In this document: positions 45,486 to 55,117 of the stretch, one piece after another
Layout of the letters: each line of letters begins with the position of its first letter
How positions within the stretch are numbered: the first letter of the stretch is position 1
Assembly: GCF_029892095.1 (NCBI RefSeq)
Contig: NZ_JARZAE010000004.1
Span: 1,426,001 to 1,490,000, forward strand
Length of the DNA: 64,000 bases
Direction of reading: 5' to 3'
Source of the DNA: Kitasatospora sp. MAP12-44
GTDB lineage: Bacteria; Actinomycetota; Actinomycetes; Streptomycetales; Streptomycetaceae
The notes under the pieces: generated by a model
Seen by the model: the letters and a program-made list of their open reading frames with translations, nothing else
Databases searched by the model: none
What the model was told of the DNA's origin: nothing
Translations under genes and position numbers: made by a program

Positions 45486-46904
45486 TCACGCATCCTTCAG
45501 ATGCCGCATCAGGCGCTCGAAGTCCGTCCACCCCGACAGGTCCGACGGATCCCCCGGGAACCGGTAGTAGAAGGCCGGCCTCGCCTTCGGACCCAGTCTG
45601 ACAGCAGGCTCCGACAACGGCGTCCGGCGGGCGCGGTCGTCCGGCATCGCCCGGACCTCCTCCGCACCCAGCACGAACGCCAACGGCACACCCGGCCCTT
45701 CGAGACGAGGAGGCACCGCAAGGTCACGGCGGGCCCGGCGAAGTTGCAGCAGCATCGACTGGAGACGGTGACGGGTCGCCAGCGCCTCGGCCATCCTCGG
45801 CAGGACATCCAACGGCACCTCCTCGTCAGCCCCGTAGCCGAAGGCCAGGGTCACGTCCTCCTCGACACCCGCCTCGGTGCGGGTCACCTTCAGCGTGGCC
45901 AGGCCGGGGCGCTCGGGGCTGCCGACCACCACGAACCAGGTCGGCTCGGGTGCCCGGGAGTACGCCAGGTCGGTCAACCGGCCGGGCGACCAGGGCAGGT
46001 TGGCGGGTTCGGCGGTACCCCAGCCCGCCGGCGGCTCGCCGGTGAGTTCGCGCCAGACCGTCTCCAGGGCGCCGCCGAGGACAAGCCGGTCGTCCGCGGG
46101 GTGGACGGTACGGAAGGTGACGGCCAGCTGCCGTTCGCCAGTGGCCGAGACATCCCTGAACGAGGCGGACACCGGAGTGCGCGGGTCCTGCACCGTCGCG
46201 TCCGCCGGGATCACCGTGGCGAACATGCCCTCCTGCCAGCGCAGCACCGCGCCCGAGATCCCGTCGAAGTAGCCGTCCCGCTCGTCCTGCACGACCCAGC
46301 GCGACGGCCAGCCCGGCAGGTGCGCCCGCACCGCAGGAGAGAGCGTCGTTGCGGCCGGGCTGACGATCTGCAGGCCGCGGTTGGAGGCGGCGGCGGCCCG
46401 GAAGGCGTCGGAGAGCCAGGACGTCATGGCGACCACCGGGCGGTCCATGATGACCACGGCGACCTTCTCGGTCAGCACGTCGACGGCGGGCTGCGCGGCG
46501 GCGGGCGTGGGCGCGGCGCTGATCCCGGAGGTCTGCACGACGGCGATCGACCGCGCGGCCTGCGGCGGCCAGACGGTGCCCTCGGCCAGGTCGGCGACTC
46601 GGGCCGCGAAGGTCCCGGCGAGCTTCTCGGCGTCGGGGACGCCGGTGGAGGCGCGGGCCTCGGTCCACCAGTACGGGACGCGCGGCGGGGTCGCCCCGAG
46701 CAGCCGCTCCGCCTCGCCGGGAACCTGCACCAGCAGCGGTGCCTCGACCGAGACCAGGGGCCGACCCTGCTCGTCGAGGAGTCGGACGACCGCGCCCTCG
46801 CCCGTCGCGTCCAGGAGCTTGTCGGGGCCACCGGAGAGCAGGCCGGCGAGCACCACCCAGGCGTCGGGCATCCGCGCGGTGAGGGCTATGACGTCCTTGG
46901 TCAT
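45486..46904 (-). CDS. T7SS-associated protein (DUF6177-like)
   Basis: This is a 472-residue soluble protein beginning MTKDVIALTARMPDAWVVLAGLLSGGPD. It has no membrane segment and no nucleotide-binding motif that I can see. The layout resembles the DUF6177 proteins encoded next to eccC in Streptomyces. Their function is not established. The ATG at 46904 is 40 bp after the EccC2 stop, with GAAGGA upstream at long spacing. Confidence 0.78.
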   Translation of the reverse strand: MTKDVIALTARMPDAWVVLAGLLSGGPDKLLDATGEGAVVRLLDEQGRPLVSVEAPLLVQVPGEAERLLGATPPRVPYWWTEARASTGVPDAEKLAGTFAARVADLAEGTVWPPQAARSIAVVQTSGISAAPTPAAAQPAVDVLTEKVAVVIMDRPVVAMTSWLSDAFRAAAASNRGLQIVSPAATTLSPAVRAHLPGWPSRWVVQDERDGYFDGISGAVLRWQEGMFATVIPADATVQDPRTPVSASFRDVSATGERQLAVTFRTVHPADDRLVLGGALETVWRELTGEPPAGWGTAEPANLPWSPGRLTDLAYSRAPEPTWFVVVGSPERPGLATLKVTRTEAGVEEDVTLAFGYGADEEVPLDVLPRMAEALATRHRLQSMLLQLRRARRDLAVPPRLEGPGVPLAFVLGAEEVRAMPDDRARRTPLSEPAVRLGPKARPAFYYRFPGDPSDLSGWTDFERLMRHLKDA

Positions 46905-46944
46905 GTGGTCGTGAGGTCCTTCGGGTCGTTGACGTTGAGTCTCG

Positions 46945-49900
46945 CTACTCGGGCGTGTAGACGGTCTGGATCAGGCGGCTCGCCTGGCCGCGGCGGATGA
47001 GCACACCACGCCCCGCAGGCTGTTGGGAGGCGTACACGCCGGGGAACAGCTGGCCCTCGCCACGGTCGCCCGCCATCAGCACCGCCGTGGCCCCCGACTC
47101 GCGCAGGCCCTGGACGAGTGGCTCGTACATGCCGCGTGAGGCGCCCGCGACCCGGCGGGTCAGGACGAAGTGCAGGCCGATGTCCGCCGCCGAGGGGAGG
47201 TAGGGCAGGAACGGCGCGAGCGGGACCTGCCCGGCGGTGGTGAGCACGTCGTAGTCGTCGACGAGCACGACGATCCGCGGGCCGCCGCCCCTCCAGCGGC
47301 CGGGCTCCAGGTCCTCCAGCGGCGCGTTCTCGTCGGGCAGGCGCCGCTCCAGCTCGCCGCAGACGGCGGCGGCGAGGCCCGCGCACATCCGGGCGTTGTA
47401 GGCGTAGCCGCCGTTGTACTCCTCGGGGATCACCCCACGCAGGCTGCGCCGCGGGTCCATGACGGCGAAGACCAGCTCGTCGTCGCCGTGGCGCTCGATC
47501 AACCCGCCGGCGATCGTCTTCAGCAGGTTCGACTTGCCGCACTCGCTGTCGCCCATCACCAGCAGATGCTGGTCGTGGGCGAAGAGGTCGAGCAGGACGG
47601 GCGCCAGCGCCGTCTGGTCCAGCCCGATCGGCACCCGCTTGGGCTCGGCGACCGGCCCCGGCAGCAGGTGCGGCTCCAGGACCTGCGGCAACACCCGCAC
47701 CGGCTGCGCCACTTCGCCGCTCCAGGTGGCGCGGACCGTCCGGGCGGTGCGCTCCAGCACGGCGCCGAGTTCGGCGTTGTCGGCGAGGCCGTCCAGCCGG
47801 GGCAGCGCGACCTGGGCGAAGAGTCTGCCGTCGGTCAGGACGCGGCCGGGCTCGTCGGGCGAGAGGGTCTGGGCGAGCTTGCGCTCGATACTGGACTCGG
47901 TGGGGTCGTTGAGGCGCAGCTCCACCCGGGTGCCGAAGTTCGACTGCACAGCGATCCGGACGTCGTTCCAGCGGAGCATGCCCGCCACGACGTGGATGCC
48001 GTAGCCGCCGCCTCGCTTGAGGATGTCGGCGACGGCGTCGTCCAGGTCCTCGAAGTCGTCGCGCAGCGCGCCGAAGCCGTCGATGACCAGGACGATCTCG
48101 GCCGAGGCGAGCTGCGGCAGCCGGCCCGCGGCGTGCAGGGTGCGCAGTTGCTCGACGGAGTCGATGGTGTGGTCGCGGAAGAGGTCCTCACGGGCGGCGA
48201 GCATGGCCCGGACCTCCTCGACGGTCCGGACGGCGCGCTCGCGGTCGGCGCGGCCCGCGATGCCGCCGACGTGCGGAAGGCCGGCCAGCGCCTGGAGGCC
48301 GCCGCCGACCAGGTCGAGGCCGTAGACGCCGACCTCCCGCGGGGTGTGGGTCAGCGCGAGCGAGAGGACCAGGGTGCGCAGCAGGGTGGTCTTGCCGGAC
48401 TGCGGGCCGCCGATGACGGCGGCGTGGCCGCCGGCGACGGTCAGATCCAGGAACCAGTGGCCCTGCCACTGCCGGGTCGGGTCGTCGAGCAGGCCGATCG
48501 GCACCTGGAGCCTGCCGCGCCGGCCGGTGAGCTGCATGCCGCGCGCACCGACGTCCAGCGGACCGGCGACGGTGTCGAGGGCGATCGCGACGGGCAGCGG
48601 CGGCAGCCAGATCCGGCGGACCTGCTCGGCGGCGTGCTCCAGCTGGCCGACGACGACGCCGAGTTCGGTCGGGCCGGTGGTGCGGCGCCGGGCGGCCGGT
48701 TCCTGATCGTCCTGGTTCTCCGGCCCGGCCGGGGAGTTGAAGGTGCCGTACTCGAGGGCGAGCGGCCCGGCGTCCTCCTCCTCGGCGCGCTGGACCGGGC
48801 CGCGGTAGGCACCGGAGACGTAGCTGGCCTTGAACCGCTCGTAGTGGCTGGTGTCGACCTTGAGGAAGCCGAAGCCGGGCAGCGGAGGGAGGTGGAAGGC
48901 GTCCGTGGTGTCCAGGACGTTCCGGGACTCGTCGGCGGAGAAGGTGCGCAGGCCAAGCCGATAGGACAGGTAGGTGTCCAGGCCTCGCAGGCTGCCACCC
49001 TCGATGCGCTGGCTGGACAGCAGCAGGTGCACGCCGATGGAGCGGCCGATCCGGCCGATGGACAGGAACAGGTCGATGAATTCGGGCTTGGCGGTGATGA
49101 GTTCGCCGAACTCGTCGATGACGACGAACAGGTGCGGCAGCGGGTCCAGGTCGGGCCGGCGCTCGGCGCGCAGCACCGCGTAGGATCCGATGTCGGCGAT
49201 GTTCCCGGCGTCCTTGAGGGCCTGCTGGCGGCGCTTGACCTCGCCCGCGAGCGAGGCGTGGACGCGCTCGACCAGGCCGGCCTGGTTCTCCAGGTTGGTG
49301 ATGACGCCGGCGACGTGCGGCAGGTTCGCGAACGGGGCGAAGGTCGCGCCGCCCTTGTAGTCGACGAGGACCAGCGCGAGGTCCTCCGGTGGGTGGGTGG
49401 CGACCAGGGCGAGCACCAGGGTTCGCAGCAGTTCGGACTTGCCGGAGCCGGTGGCGCCGACGCACAGGCCGTGCGGGCCCATGCCCAGCTCGGAGGACTC
49501 CTTCAGGTCGAGCAGCACCGGCTCGTGGGTGTCGCTGATGCCGATCGGCACCCGCAGGAAGGCGCGTTCGCCGCGCGGCGCCCACAACCGGTCGAGGTCG
49601 AGGCGGGCGACGTCGTCGATGCCCAGCAGGCCGGCGAAGTCGACCGGCCCGCTCAGCGGGGCGTCGACCAGGGACTCGGCGGACAGCCGCAGCGGGGCGA
49701 GCATCCGGGCCAGGCCCTCGGCGAAGGCGGTGCCGACCTCGTCCACCGTGCCGTGGGCGCTGATCGGCTGCTCCTGGCGCAAGTCCTCGATGAGCACCTG
49801 GTCGCCCTCGACGGTGATCCGCACGCCGATCTGCCCGGGTTCCTGGACCCGCCGTTCGAGCAGGTGCAGCACGGTGACGCCCATCTCGCGCAGGCCGACC

Positions 49901-50922
49901 GCGTCGTCGGGGCGTGGCAGGTCGCCGGCGTCCTCGCCGTGCCCGTCGGAGACGACCAGCAGTCGGGACGTCATCGACAGCGCGTCCGCGCCGGACAGGC
50001 CGCGGCGTATCTCGGCCGCGTAGGAGGCGCGGCGGCGCAGTTCGAGGCCGAGCTGACGGGCGAGCTGCGGCACCGAGGGGGCGATTCGGCGGGCGGCGAC
50101 GGGCCCGTCGAACTGCTCGGTGTCGAGCAGGTGCGGCAGCCACTTGGCCCACTCCCAGTCGGTGAGCCGTTCGCCCGGCACGGCCAGTGCGACGGCGACG
50201 TCGTCGGGCGCGTGCAGAGCGGTGGTCTGTATCAGCAGGGCGCGGGCGACCCGCAGGCAGTCCTCGCGCGGCCCGATGACGCTGATGTCGCCGACCCGGT
50301 CGAGCGGGACGGTCAGCGGGAGTTCGGTGCCGGTGCGGAAGCGGGTGGTGAGGGCGGAGGCCTCGTTGAGCATGAAGCGGTCCGGCGGCGTCATCGCGGA
50401 CGAGCTCTGCTGGCCGATCCGAAGGTCGCGCACCGGCATCTCGCCGGTGCCGACGCGCACCTGCAGGAAGTCGCCGTCGGTCCGGCGGCGCTCCCACAGC
50501 CGGGCCGGGTCGCGCACGATGTCGTACAGGGCGTGCGGCGGCGGGTTGAGCACGTCGGCGTGGTCCGCGCGGGAGCGCTCCTCGACGGCGAGTTGCTCGC
50601 GCAGGTCCTCCAAGTAGGCGAGGTAGGCCTCGCGCTGGGTGCGGCGGGTGCGCTGGGCCTTGCCTCGCTGCGAGAAGGCCATGCCGACCGAGCCGACAAC
50701 AGTGACGAGTAGGAGGATCGCGCCGAGGCCGGCGAACTGGCTGTTGCGGACGAACGTCATCATGATCACAGACGACATCAGGCCGACCATCGGCATCAGC
50801 GACATCGCGATGTTGCCCGACTTCCCCTCGGGAAGGTTCGGCGGGGCCTCAATGGTGCGGGCCTCGGGGGTGGCCGGGGGCCGGACCGTCCGGGCCGGGC
50901 GGTGGATCAGTCGGGTACTCAT
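46945..50922 (-). CDS. eccC: EccC, T7SS FtsK/SpoIIIE-type ATPase, cluster 2
   Basis: This is a 1325-residue second EccC. Two membrane helices (about 35-85) precede three ATPase domains: GATGSGKSEL near residue 487 with LFVVIDEF; GGPQSGKTTLL near 837 with IVLVIDGF; GDSECGKSNLL near 1123 with IVVLVDDYD. It is the same length as the cluster 1 EccC but clearly different in sequence, and it opens STRLIHRPARTVRPP. It would select the toxin-associated substrates. The start is 2 bp after the stop of the MinD-like gene. Confidence 0.93.
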   Translation of the reverse strand: MSTRLIHRPARTVRPPATPEARTIEAPPNLPEGKSGNIAMSLMPMVGLMSSVIMMTFVRNSQFAGLGAILLLVTVVGSVGMAFSQRGKAQRTRRTQREAYLAYLEDLREQLAVEERSRADHADVLNPPPHALYDIVRDPARLWERRRTDGDFLQVRVGTGEMPVRDLRIGQQSSSAMTPPDRFMLNEASALTTRFRTGTELPLTVPLDRVGDISVIGPREDCLRVARALLIQTTALHAPDDVAVALAVPGERLTDWEWAKWLPHLLDTEQFDGPVAARRIAPSVPQLARQLGLELRRRASYAAEIRRGLSGADALSMTSRLLVVSDGHGEDAGDLPRPDDAVGLREMGVTVLHLLERRVQEPGQIGVRITVEGDQVLIEDLRQEQPISAHGTVDEVGTAFAEGLARMLAPLRLSAESLVDAPLSGPVDFAGLLGIDDVARLDLDRLWAPRGERAFLRVPIGISDTHEPVLLDLKESSELGMGPHGLCVGATGSGKSELLRTLVLALVATHPPEDLALVLVDYKGGATFAPFANLPHVAGVITNLENQAGLVERVHASLAGEVKRRQQALKDAGNIADIGSYAVLRAERRPDLDPLPHLFVVIDEFGELITAKPEFIDLFLSIGRIGRSIGVHLLLSSQRIEGGSLRGLDTYLSYRLGLRTFSADESRNVLDTTDAFHLPPLPGFGFLKVDTSHYERFKASYVSGAYRGPVQRAEEEDAGPLALEYGTFNSPAGPENQDDQEPAARRRTTGPTELGVVVGQLEHAAEQVRRIWLPPLPVAIALDTVAGPLDVGARGMQLTGRRGRLQVPIGLLDDPTRQWQGHWFLDLTVAGGHAAVIGGPQSGKTTLLRTLVLSLALTHTPREVGVYGLDLVGGGLQALAGLPHVGGIAGRADRERAVRTVEEVRAMLAAREDLFRDHTIDSVEQLRTLHAAGRLPQLASAEIVLVIDGFGALRDDFEDLDDAVADILKRGGGYGIHVVAGMLRWNDVRIAVQSNFGTRVELRLNDPTESSIERKLAQTLSPDEPGRVLTDGRLFAQVALPRLDGLADNAELGAVLERTARTVRATWSGEVAQPVRVLPQVLEPHLLPGPVAEPKRVPIGLDQTALAPVLLDLFAHDQHLLVMGDSECGKSNLLKTIAGGLIERHGDDELVFAVMDPRRSLRGVIPEEYNGGYAYNARMCAGLAAAVCGELERRLPDENAPLEDLEPGRWRGGGPRIVVLVDDYDVLTTAGQVPLAPFLPYLPSAADIGLHFVLTRRVAGASRGMYEPLVQGLRESGATAVLMAGDRGEGQLFPGVYASQQPAGRGVLIRRGQASRLIQTVYTPE

Positions 50923-50924
50923 CG

Positions 50925-52067
50925 TCAGTGGCGATTCTGGGAGAGCCGGAAGACGTCCGCGGCGAGCTGGGTGGCGGTCGCCCGGGTCGCGCGGGCGAGC
51001 AGGTCGGTGCGTATGGCGCCGCCGGCCGCGAGGTGGCGGTCGTACGGGAGGACGTGGACGGTCGTCCCGGTGGAGCGCAGGGCGCGCACCGTCGCTTCAA
51101 CGTCGAGGCCCGTGTGCGGGGTCAGTTCGGCGAGCACGACCACTGTGCCGACGATGACGTGCGCGGGCAGGCCTCGCATCCACTGCAGGACTGCCTGGGT
51201 GCTCGCCACGCCGTCCAGGGTCGCCGGAGTGACCAGCACCCGGGCCTGGGCGGCGGAGAGCGCGACTCGGGCCAGGTCGGTGGGCAGCGTCGGGCAGTCG
51301 ACGACGGTGACGCCGAAGTAGCGGCGCAGCGCCACCATCACCCGCTGATAGCCCCGGGGGTCGAGCATCGCGCCGATCTGGCCCTGACTGCCCGGCAGCA
51401 GCCAGGAGTTGTTCCGCAGTTGAACCAGGTAGCCGGTGACGTCGAGCAGCGACATCTGCGGCTTCACGATCTCGGCGACGTCGCTGGCGGTCCAGCGCAC
51501 CGTCTCGGCGCCGAGCCGGATCGGCAGCGAGCCGAGCGCCGGGTCGGCCTCCACGAACAGGACCGGGTCCTGGCGGTAGTGCGCGTACGTGGTGCCGAGC
51601 AGGGCCGCGACCGTCGACTTGCCGGCGCCGCCGCGGATCGAGGTGACGGCGATCTGGCGGCCGGTGGTCACCGGCCGCTGGAGGACCTCGGCGATCTTCG
51701 TGATCTCGGCGACCTCGCGGGAGGCGGACGAGGACACGTTCTTCCAGATCGCGCGGGCCACCTTGGCCGCGAACGCCTCACCGCCGCGCGGCTTGCGGCC
51801 CAGGGCGGCGAGGCGCCGCTCGACGGTGGGGAGGGAGTCGGGCGTCCGACGCGCGGTCACCTGCTGCTGCTCTGGGGACGCCCCACGGGCCGCCGCGGGG
51901 TACTGGGCCGCCGCGATTCGGTCGTCGACCTGGGCGGGCACCTGGCCCAGCGGTTCGACGGGAGCGGCGAGCACCGGGTCGGGCGGGACCGCACTCCAGG
52001 TGGGCTCGTCGAGCTGCGCCCGCAGATCGCGCAGGACATCCCCCTGCCAGTTCTCCCCGTTCGACAT
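50925..52067 (-). CDS. MinD/ParA-like ATPase of the T7SS locus
   Basis: This is a 380-residue protein. About 110 residues of Pro/Ala-rich N-terminus precede a MinD/ParA domain with deviant Walker A SIRGGAGKSTVAALLG, VLFVEADPALGSLPIRL, and VTVVDCPTLPTD as Walker B. Such ATPases (EspI-like in mycobacteria) occur in ESX loci and may regulate or position the machine. The position directly before eccC2 and after eccD2 suggests one operon. Confidence 0.85.
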   Translation of the reverse strand: MSNGENWQGDVLRDLRAQLDEPTWSAVPPDPVLAAPVEPLGQVPAQVDDRIAAAQYPAAARGASPEQQQVTARRTPDSLPTVERRLAALGRKPRGGEAFAAKVARAIWKNVSSSASREVAEITKIAEVLQRPVTTGRQIAVTSIRGGAGKSTVAALLGTTYAHYRQDPVLFVEADPALGSLPIRLGAETVRWTASDVAEIVKPQMSLLDVTGYLVQLRNNSWLLPGSQGQIGAMLDPRGYQRVMVALRRYFGVTVVDCPTLPTDLARVALSAAQARVLVTPATLDGVASTQAVLQWMRGLPAHVIVGTVVVLAELTPHTGLDVEATVRALRSTGTTVHVLPYDRHLAAGGAIRTDLLARATRATATQLAADVFRLSQNRH

Positions 52068-52148
52068 GCCTACCGCTGCCCCTCCACGTCCGACCTACCG
52101 CCCCGCCCGGAGCGCCTGCGTTGACTCTTGAGACCGGCTGAGCCCGGC

Positions 52149-53504
52149 TCAGAACTTGTTGAGCAGTTGCCCGTACACCCCGAACACCCCGACGGCCAGC
52201 GGGAACAGTCCCACCATCCCGATGGACTCCACCAGGTCGGCCAACCGCCGCAGCCGCACCTGCGTGTGGTCCGGCGGCTGCACGGCCAGCGCGATCAGCG
52301 GCAGCAGCGCGGCGACACACAGGACGGCCAGCGCCCCGGCACCACCACCGTGCCCGCTCCACAGCACAACCAGACGCACCATCAGCACCCCGGCGGCGGC
52401 CAGCAGCGCCACCACCTCGGCGACCAGCGGGAACGCCCGCGCCCGCGACAGCAGCACCACCACGACGAGCGACGGTAGCACCACCGTCCATGCCGTCGGC
52501 TTCACGGCCATGGTCAGCAGCCAGCCCCCGGCTGCGGCCGAGGTCGCGGTCGCGATCGTCGCCAGCGCCAGGCCGAGGTGCGTCGCGGCCAGCGCCGTAC
52601 CCACCTCGTGCCGGCTGACCGACGCCCCGCTCGAACGGCGGTCGTCCAGCGCGGTCAGGCCCGAGGCCATCAGAGCGAGCCGCGGCAGCAGTCCGAGCAG
52701 CACCATGGAGAACACCGCCGTGAGGGCGCCCACCCGGGCTGGATCCGTGTGGAAGGCGACAACGCCCTCCCACACGGCGGTGATCGCGGTGACGGCCACC
52801 GCACCGATCAGGCCGCCACGGCCCAGCGGGGAGAAGAAGCCGAGCATCGCGACCGTGACGACCAGCGCGCCGGCTACGGCGGCCAGCCGCAGCGGCGCCG
52901 CCCAGTGGAAGGCGTCGGCGGCATTCCAAGCGCCGAGGAGGCCGAGCCCGCCGGAGGCGAGCAGCAGCGCGGTGGCCAGACCCCGGTTGCCCTGGCCGAT
53001 CCGGGTGACCAATGCCCCAGCCGACGCCAGGACAAGCGCGACCACCGCCAGCCCACCGGCCAACGCGTCCAGGGGGAACTCGTGACGGGCCAACAGGGCG
53101 GCCGCGACCGCGAAGGCGACGGTCGCCACCCCCGCGATGCCCCGGCGGGTCGCCGGACGCCAGCGCCAGGCGCGCAGATCGAGATCGTCGGCCACCAGGT
53201 CGACGACATCGTGCACGACCGGGGCGGGCGGAGCAAAGTGCGTCCGGACCAGACGCAGGACGGCGCCGTCAGCCACCCCCGCCGAGTCCAGGGTGCTGTC
53301 CTGCGGCAACGCGGAACCGTCCGACGTCACCAACTGGCGGGTCGTCGGACGGGACGCGGCCTGATCGTCCAACAGTTGCAGAATGTCCGGGAGCAAGAGA
53401 CCGATCGCCGTGTCGGAGGGCAGGACCACATCGGCCTGGCGCCGCTCCCCGATCAGGGTCACCCTGCTCAGCCGGGCCGGGGACGTCGTTGCTGTGCTCA
53501 CCAC
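52149..53504 (-). CDS. eccD: EccD, T7SS polytopic membrane protein, cluster 2
   Basis: This is a 451-residue protein with a ubiquitin-like N-terminal domain (about 10-95, VTLIGERRQADVVLPSDTAIG) followed by about eleven membrane helices. It pairs with the cluster 2 EccC. The start is one of two consecutive GTG codons (53504 or 53501), with AGG about nine bases upstream of the first. No eccB lies beside it. Confidence 0.9.
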   Translation of the reverse strand: MVSTATTSPARLSRVTLIGERRQADVVLPSDTAIGLLLPDILQLLDDQAASRPTTRQLVTSDGSALPQDSTLDSAGVADGAVLRLVRTHFAPPAPVVHDVVDLVADDLDLRAWRWRPATRRGIAGVATVAFAVAAALLARHEFPLDALAGGLAVVALVLASAGALVTRIGQGNRGLATALLLASGGLGLLGAWNAADAFHWAAPLRLAAVAGALVVTVAMLGFFSPLGRGGLIGAVAVTAITAVWEGVVAFHTDPARVGALTAVFSMVLLGLLPRLALMASGLTALDDRRSSGASVSRHEVGTALAATHLGLALATIATATSAAAGGWLLTMAVKPTAWTVVLPSLVVVVLLSRARAFPLVAEVVALLAAAGVLMVRLVVLWSGHGGGAGALAVLCVAALLPLIALAVQPPDHTQVRLRRLADLVESIGMVGLFPLAVGVFGVYGQLLNKF

Positions 53505-53567
53505 TTGCAGGAACCTATCATTGCGACCTTTGCGTCCTCTCGGGCCGACGCCCTTTCCACAAAGCCT

Positions 53568-53891
53568 CTACGAATGGACCGGCTCAGGGGCCTTCGACGG
53601 GGACAGCGAAGGGGGCACCGACGAGGCCGGCGACCGCGACGGCTCCGCCGGATACTGCGGCGCCTGAACTGGCTGCTGCTGCTTCTGCTTCGCCAGCGTG
53701 CTCTGGAGGAACGACCAGCCGACGCACCCGGCACACAGCACGGCCGTGATCGCGATCCCCGCGAACACCTTCCCGAACCGCTCGTCCGCCGTCCGCCGCA
53801 CCCGCTGCGTCCCGAACAGCAGCGCATCCCGCAACCTGCGCCGGCGCACCGCTACCGACTCCAGCAACTGACTGTCGTAATCCCGTGCCAT
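53568..53891 (-). CDS. Small single-pass membrane protein of the T7SS locus
   Basis: This 107-residue protein begins MARDYDSQLLESVAVRRRRLRDALLFG. It has one membrane helix (about 43-62, VFAGIAITAVLCAGCVGWSFL) and a Pro/Ser/Gln-rich outer tail. Similar proteins head ESX clusters in Streptomyces; I cannot assign a function. The start at 53891 is favoured over a longer frame because MARDYDS is the usual N-terminus. Confidence 0.8.
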   Translation of the reverse strand: MARDYDSQLLESVAVRRRRLRDALLFGTQRVRRTADERFGKVFAGIAITAVLCAGCVGWSFLQSTLAKQKQQQPVQAPQYPAEPSRSPASSVPPSLSPSKAPEPVHS

Positions 53892-54099
53892 TCGCCGCCC
53901 GCTGTCTCCCCCGTGAACTTTCCTGTGAAACATAAAGCATGCCTCCACCCAAAGCACATCCTCTTGGTGCCAGAACGGGCCTGCCGGGGTGCCATGTGAG
54001 GGCCGAGGCTGGGGTCAGTGTGAGGCCAGAACGACCCATCGCAGGGATACCGGGAGGCGAAGTCCTCACCGGGACGGCCGGGACCAGCGCGATCGAAGT

Positions 54100-54565
54100 C
54101 ACCGTCTTCCCAGATGACCGCTACGCCTCCGTCAGCCAGGAGTACGGCGACACCGGGCAATTTTTGTTTTCCGGAATCGTACGTGAGCACCAGTCCCAAC
54201 TGCCGGTAGAGGTCGGCGCGTTCCGCCGGCTCGGTGCGGGTGAGGACGGTGACGAGGTCGGTGTTGGCTCGGACGAGTGCGGCGATGTCGTCGCGGGTGG
54301 GCTGGGCCCGGCGGGCGGACTGCGCGGTGCGGAGTGCGACTTCGGCTTTCGCGCGGGTCGCCTGATTTTCGGTGATCCCGCCGGTGACGAGGACGGGGTC
54401 GGCGCCCGCTTCGAGGGCGGCGCGGTGGGTGGCGAGTTTCGCGTCGCGCTGCTTGATCGTCCTCTTCGGGTCCTCGGCGTTGAGGGTGGCACCCGTGCTC
54501 GACGTGAGGCCGGCGGCGGTGCTCAGGAGGTCGACGGTGTCGTCGATCCAGGTCGAGCAGGGCAT
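54100..54565 (-). pseudogene. Serine-recombinase C-terminal remnant
   Basis: The frame encodes RDAKLATHRAALEAGADP, VTGGITENQATRAKAEVAL, DDIAALVRANTDLVTVL and ADLYRQLGLVLTYD. This is the C-terminal helical segment of large serine recombinases (integrases). The catalytic and DNA-binding domains are absent. The open frame starts at 54565 with unrelated residues and continues to 53852, past the homology and into the adjacent gene. It is a scar of a lost integrative element at the edge of the T7SS island. Confidence 0.72.
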
Positions 54566-54593
54566 GCAGGGACCCCTTCAGACCAGTTCGGGC

Positions 54594-55016
54594 TCAGATC
54601 AAGCCCTCATACGCGTACCAGCGCGAGATCGAATCCTTGTAGCCCTGCGGCATCACGAGGCTGCCTACCTCATCCCTGGCGAAGAGTCCGACCTCCTTGT
54701 GCTCGTTGCTGACCGCCGGTACCGTCTCCGGGCCGAGCCTCCTGCAGCCGTACGTGACGATGAAGACATGCCGACCAGGGACCGGCTCGTACATCCACAC
54801 ATCCAGCAGCGGCCCAGCGCCGATCTCCCAGCCGCTCTCCTCGTGAACCTCCCGCACCACGCAGGCCGCAGGCTCCTCCCCCAGCTCCAGCTTTCCCCCT
54901 GGCAGCTCCCATTCCTCCCGCTCGTTCTTCAGCAGCAGCACCCTGCCTTCCCCGTCCAGCACAACGCCCTTGACGGAAATCGGGAACACACGCGGCACGT
55001 ACGGGGAATCGCTCAT
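54594..55016 (-). CDS. NUDIX hydrolase
   Basis: This 140-residue protein has a complete Nudix box: GGKLELGEEPAACVVREVHEE, with Gly41, Glu47, Arg55-Glu56, Glu59-Glu60 and Gly62 in the GX5EX7REUXEEXGU pattern. It should hydrolyse a nucleoside diphosphate derivative with Mg2+; the substrate is not predictable. The ATG at 55016 has AAGGAA close upstream. It is divergent from the formyltransferase-family gene across about 100 bp. Confidence 0.88.
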   Translation of the reverse strand: MSDSPYVPRVFPISVKGVVLDGEGRVLLLKNEREEWELPGGKLELGEEPAACVVREVHEESGWEIGAGPLLDVWMYEPVPGRHVFIVTYGCRRLGPETVPAVSNEHKEVGLFARDEVGSLVMPQGYKDSISRWYAYEGLI

Positions 55017-55117
55017 CGCTTCCTTCTGGCGGACGGGCATCCGGCGTCTTTCCGAACGTAACACCCCACGAAGCAAGTACGCTGCACCAGCAACGGACTT
55101 GGCTTCTGGGAGGAACA

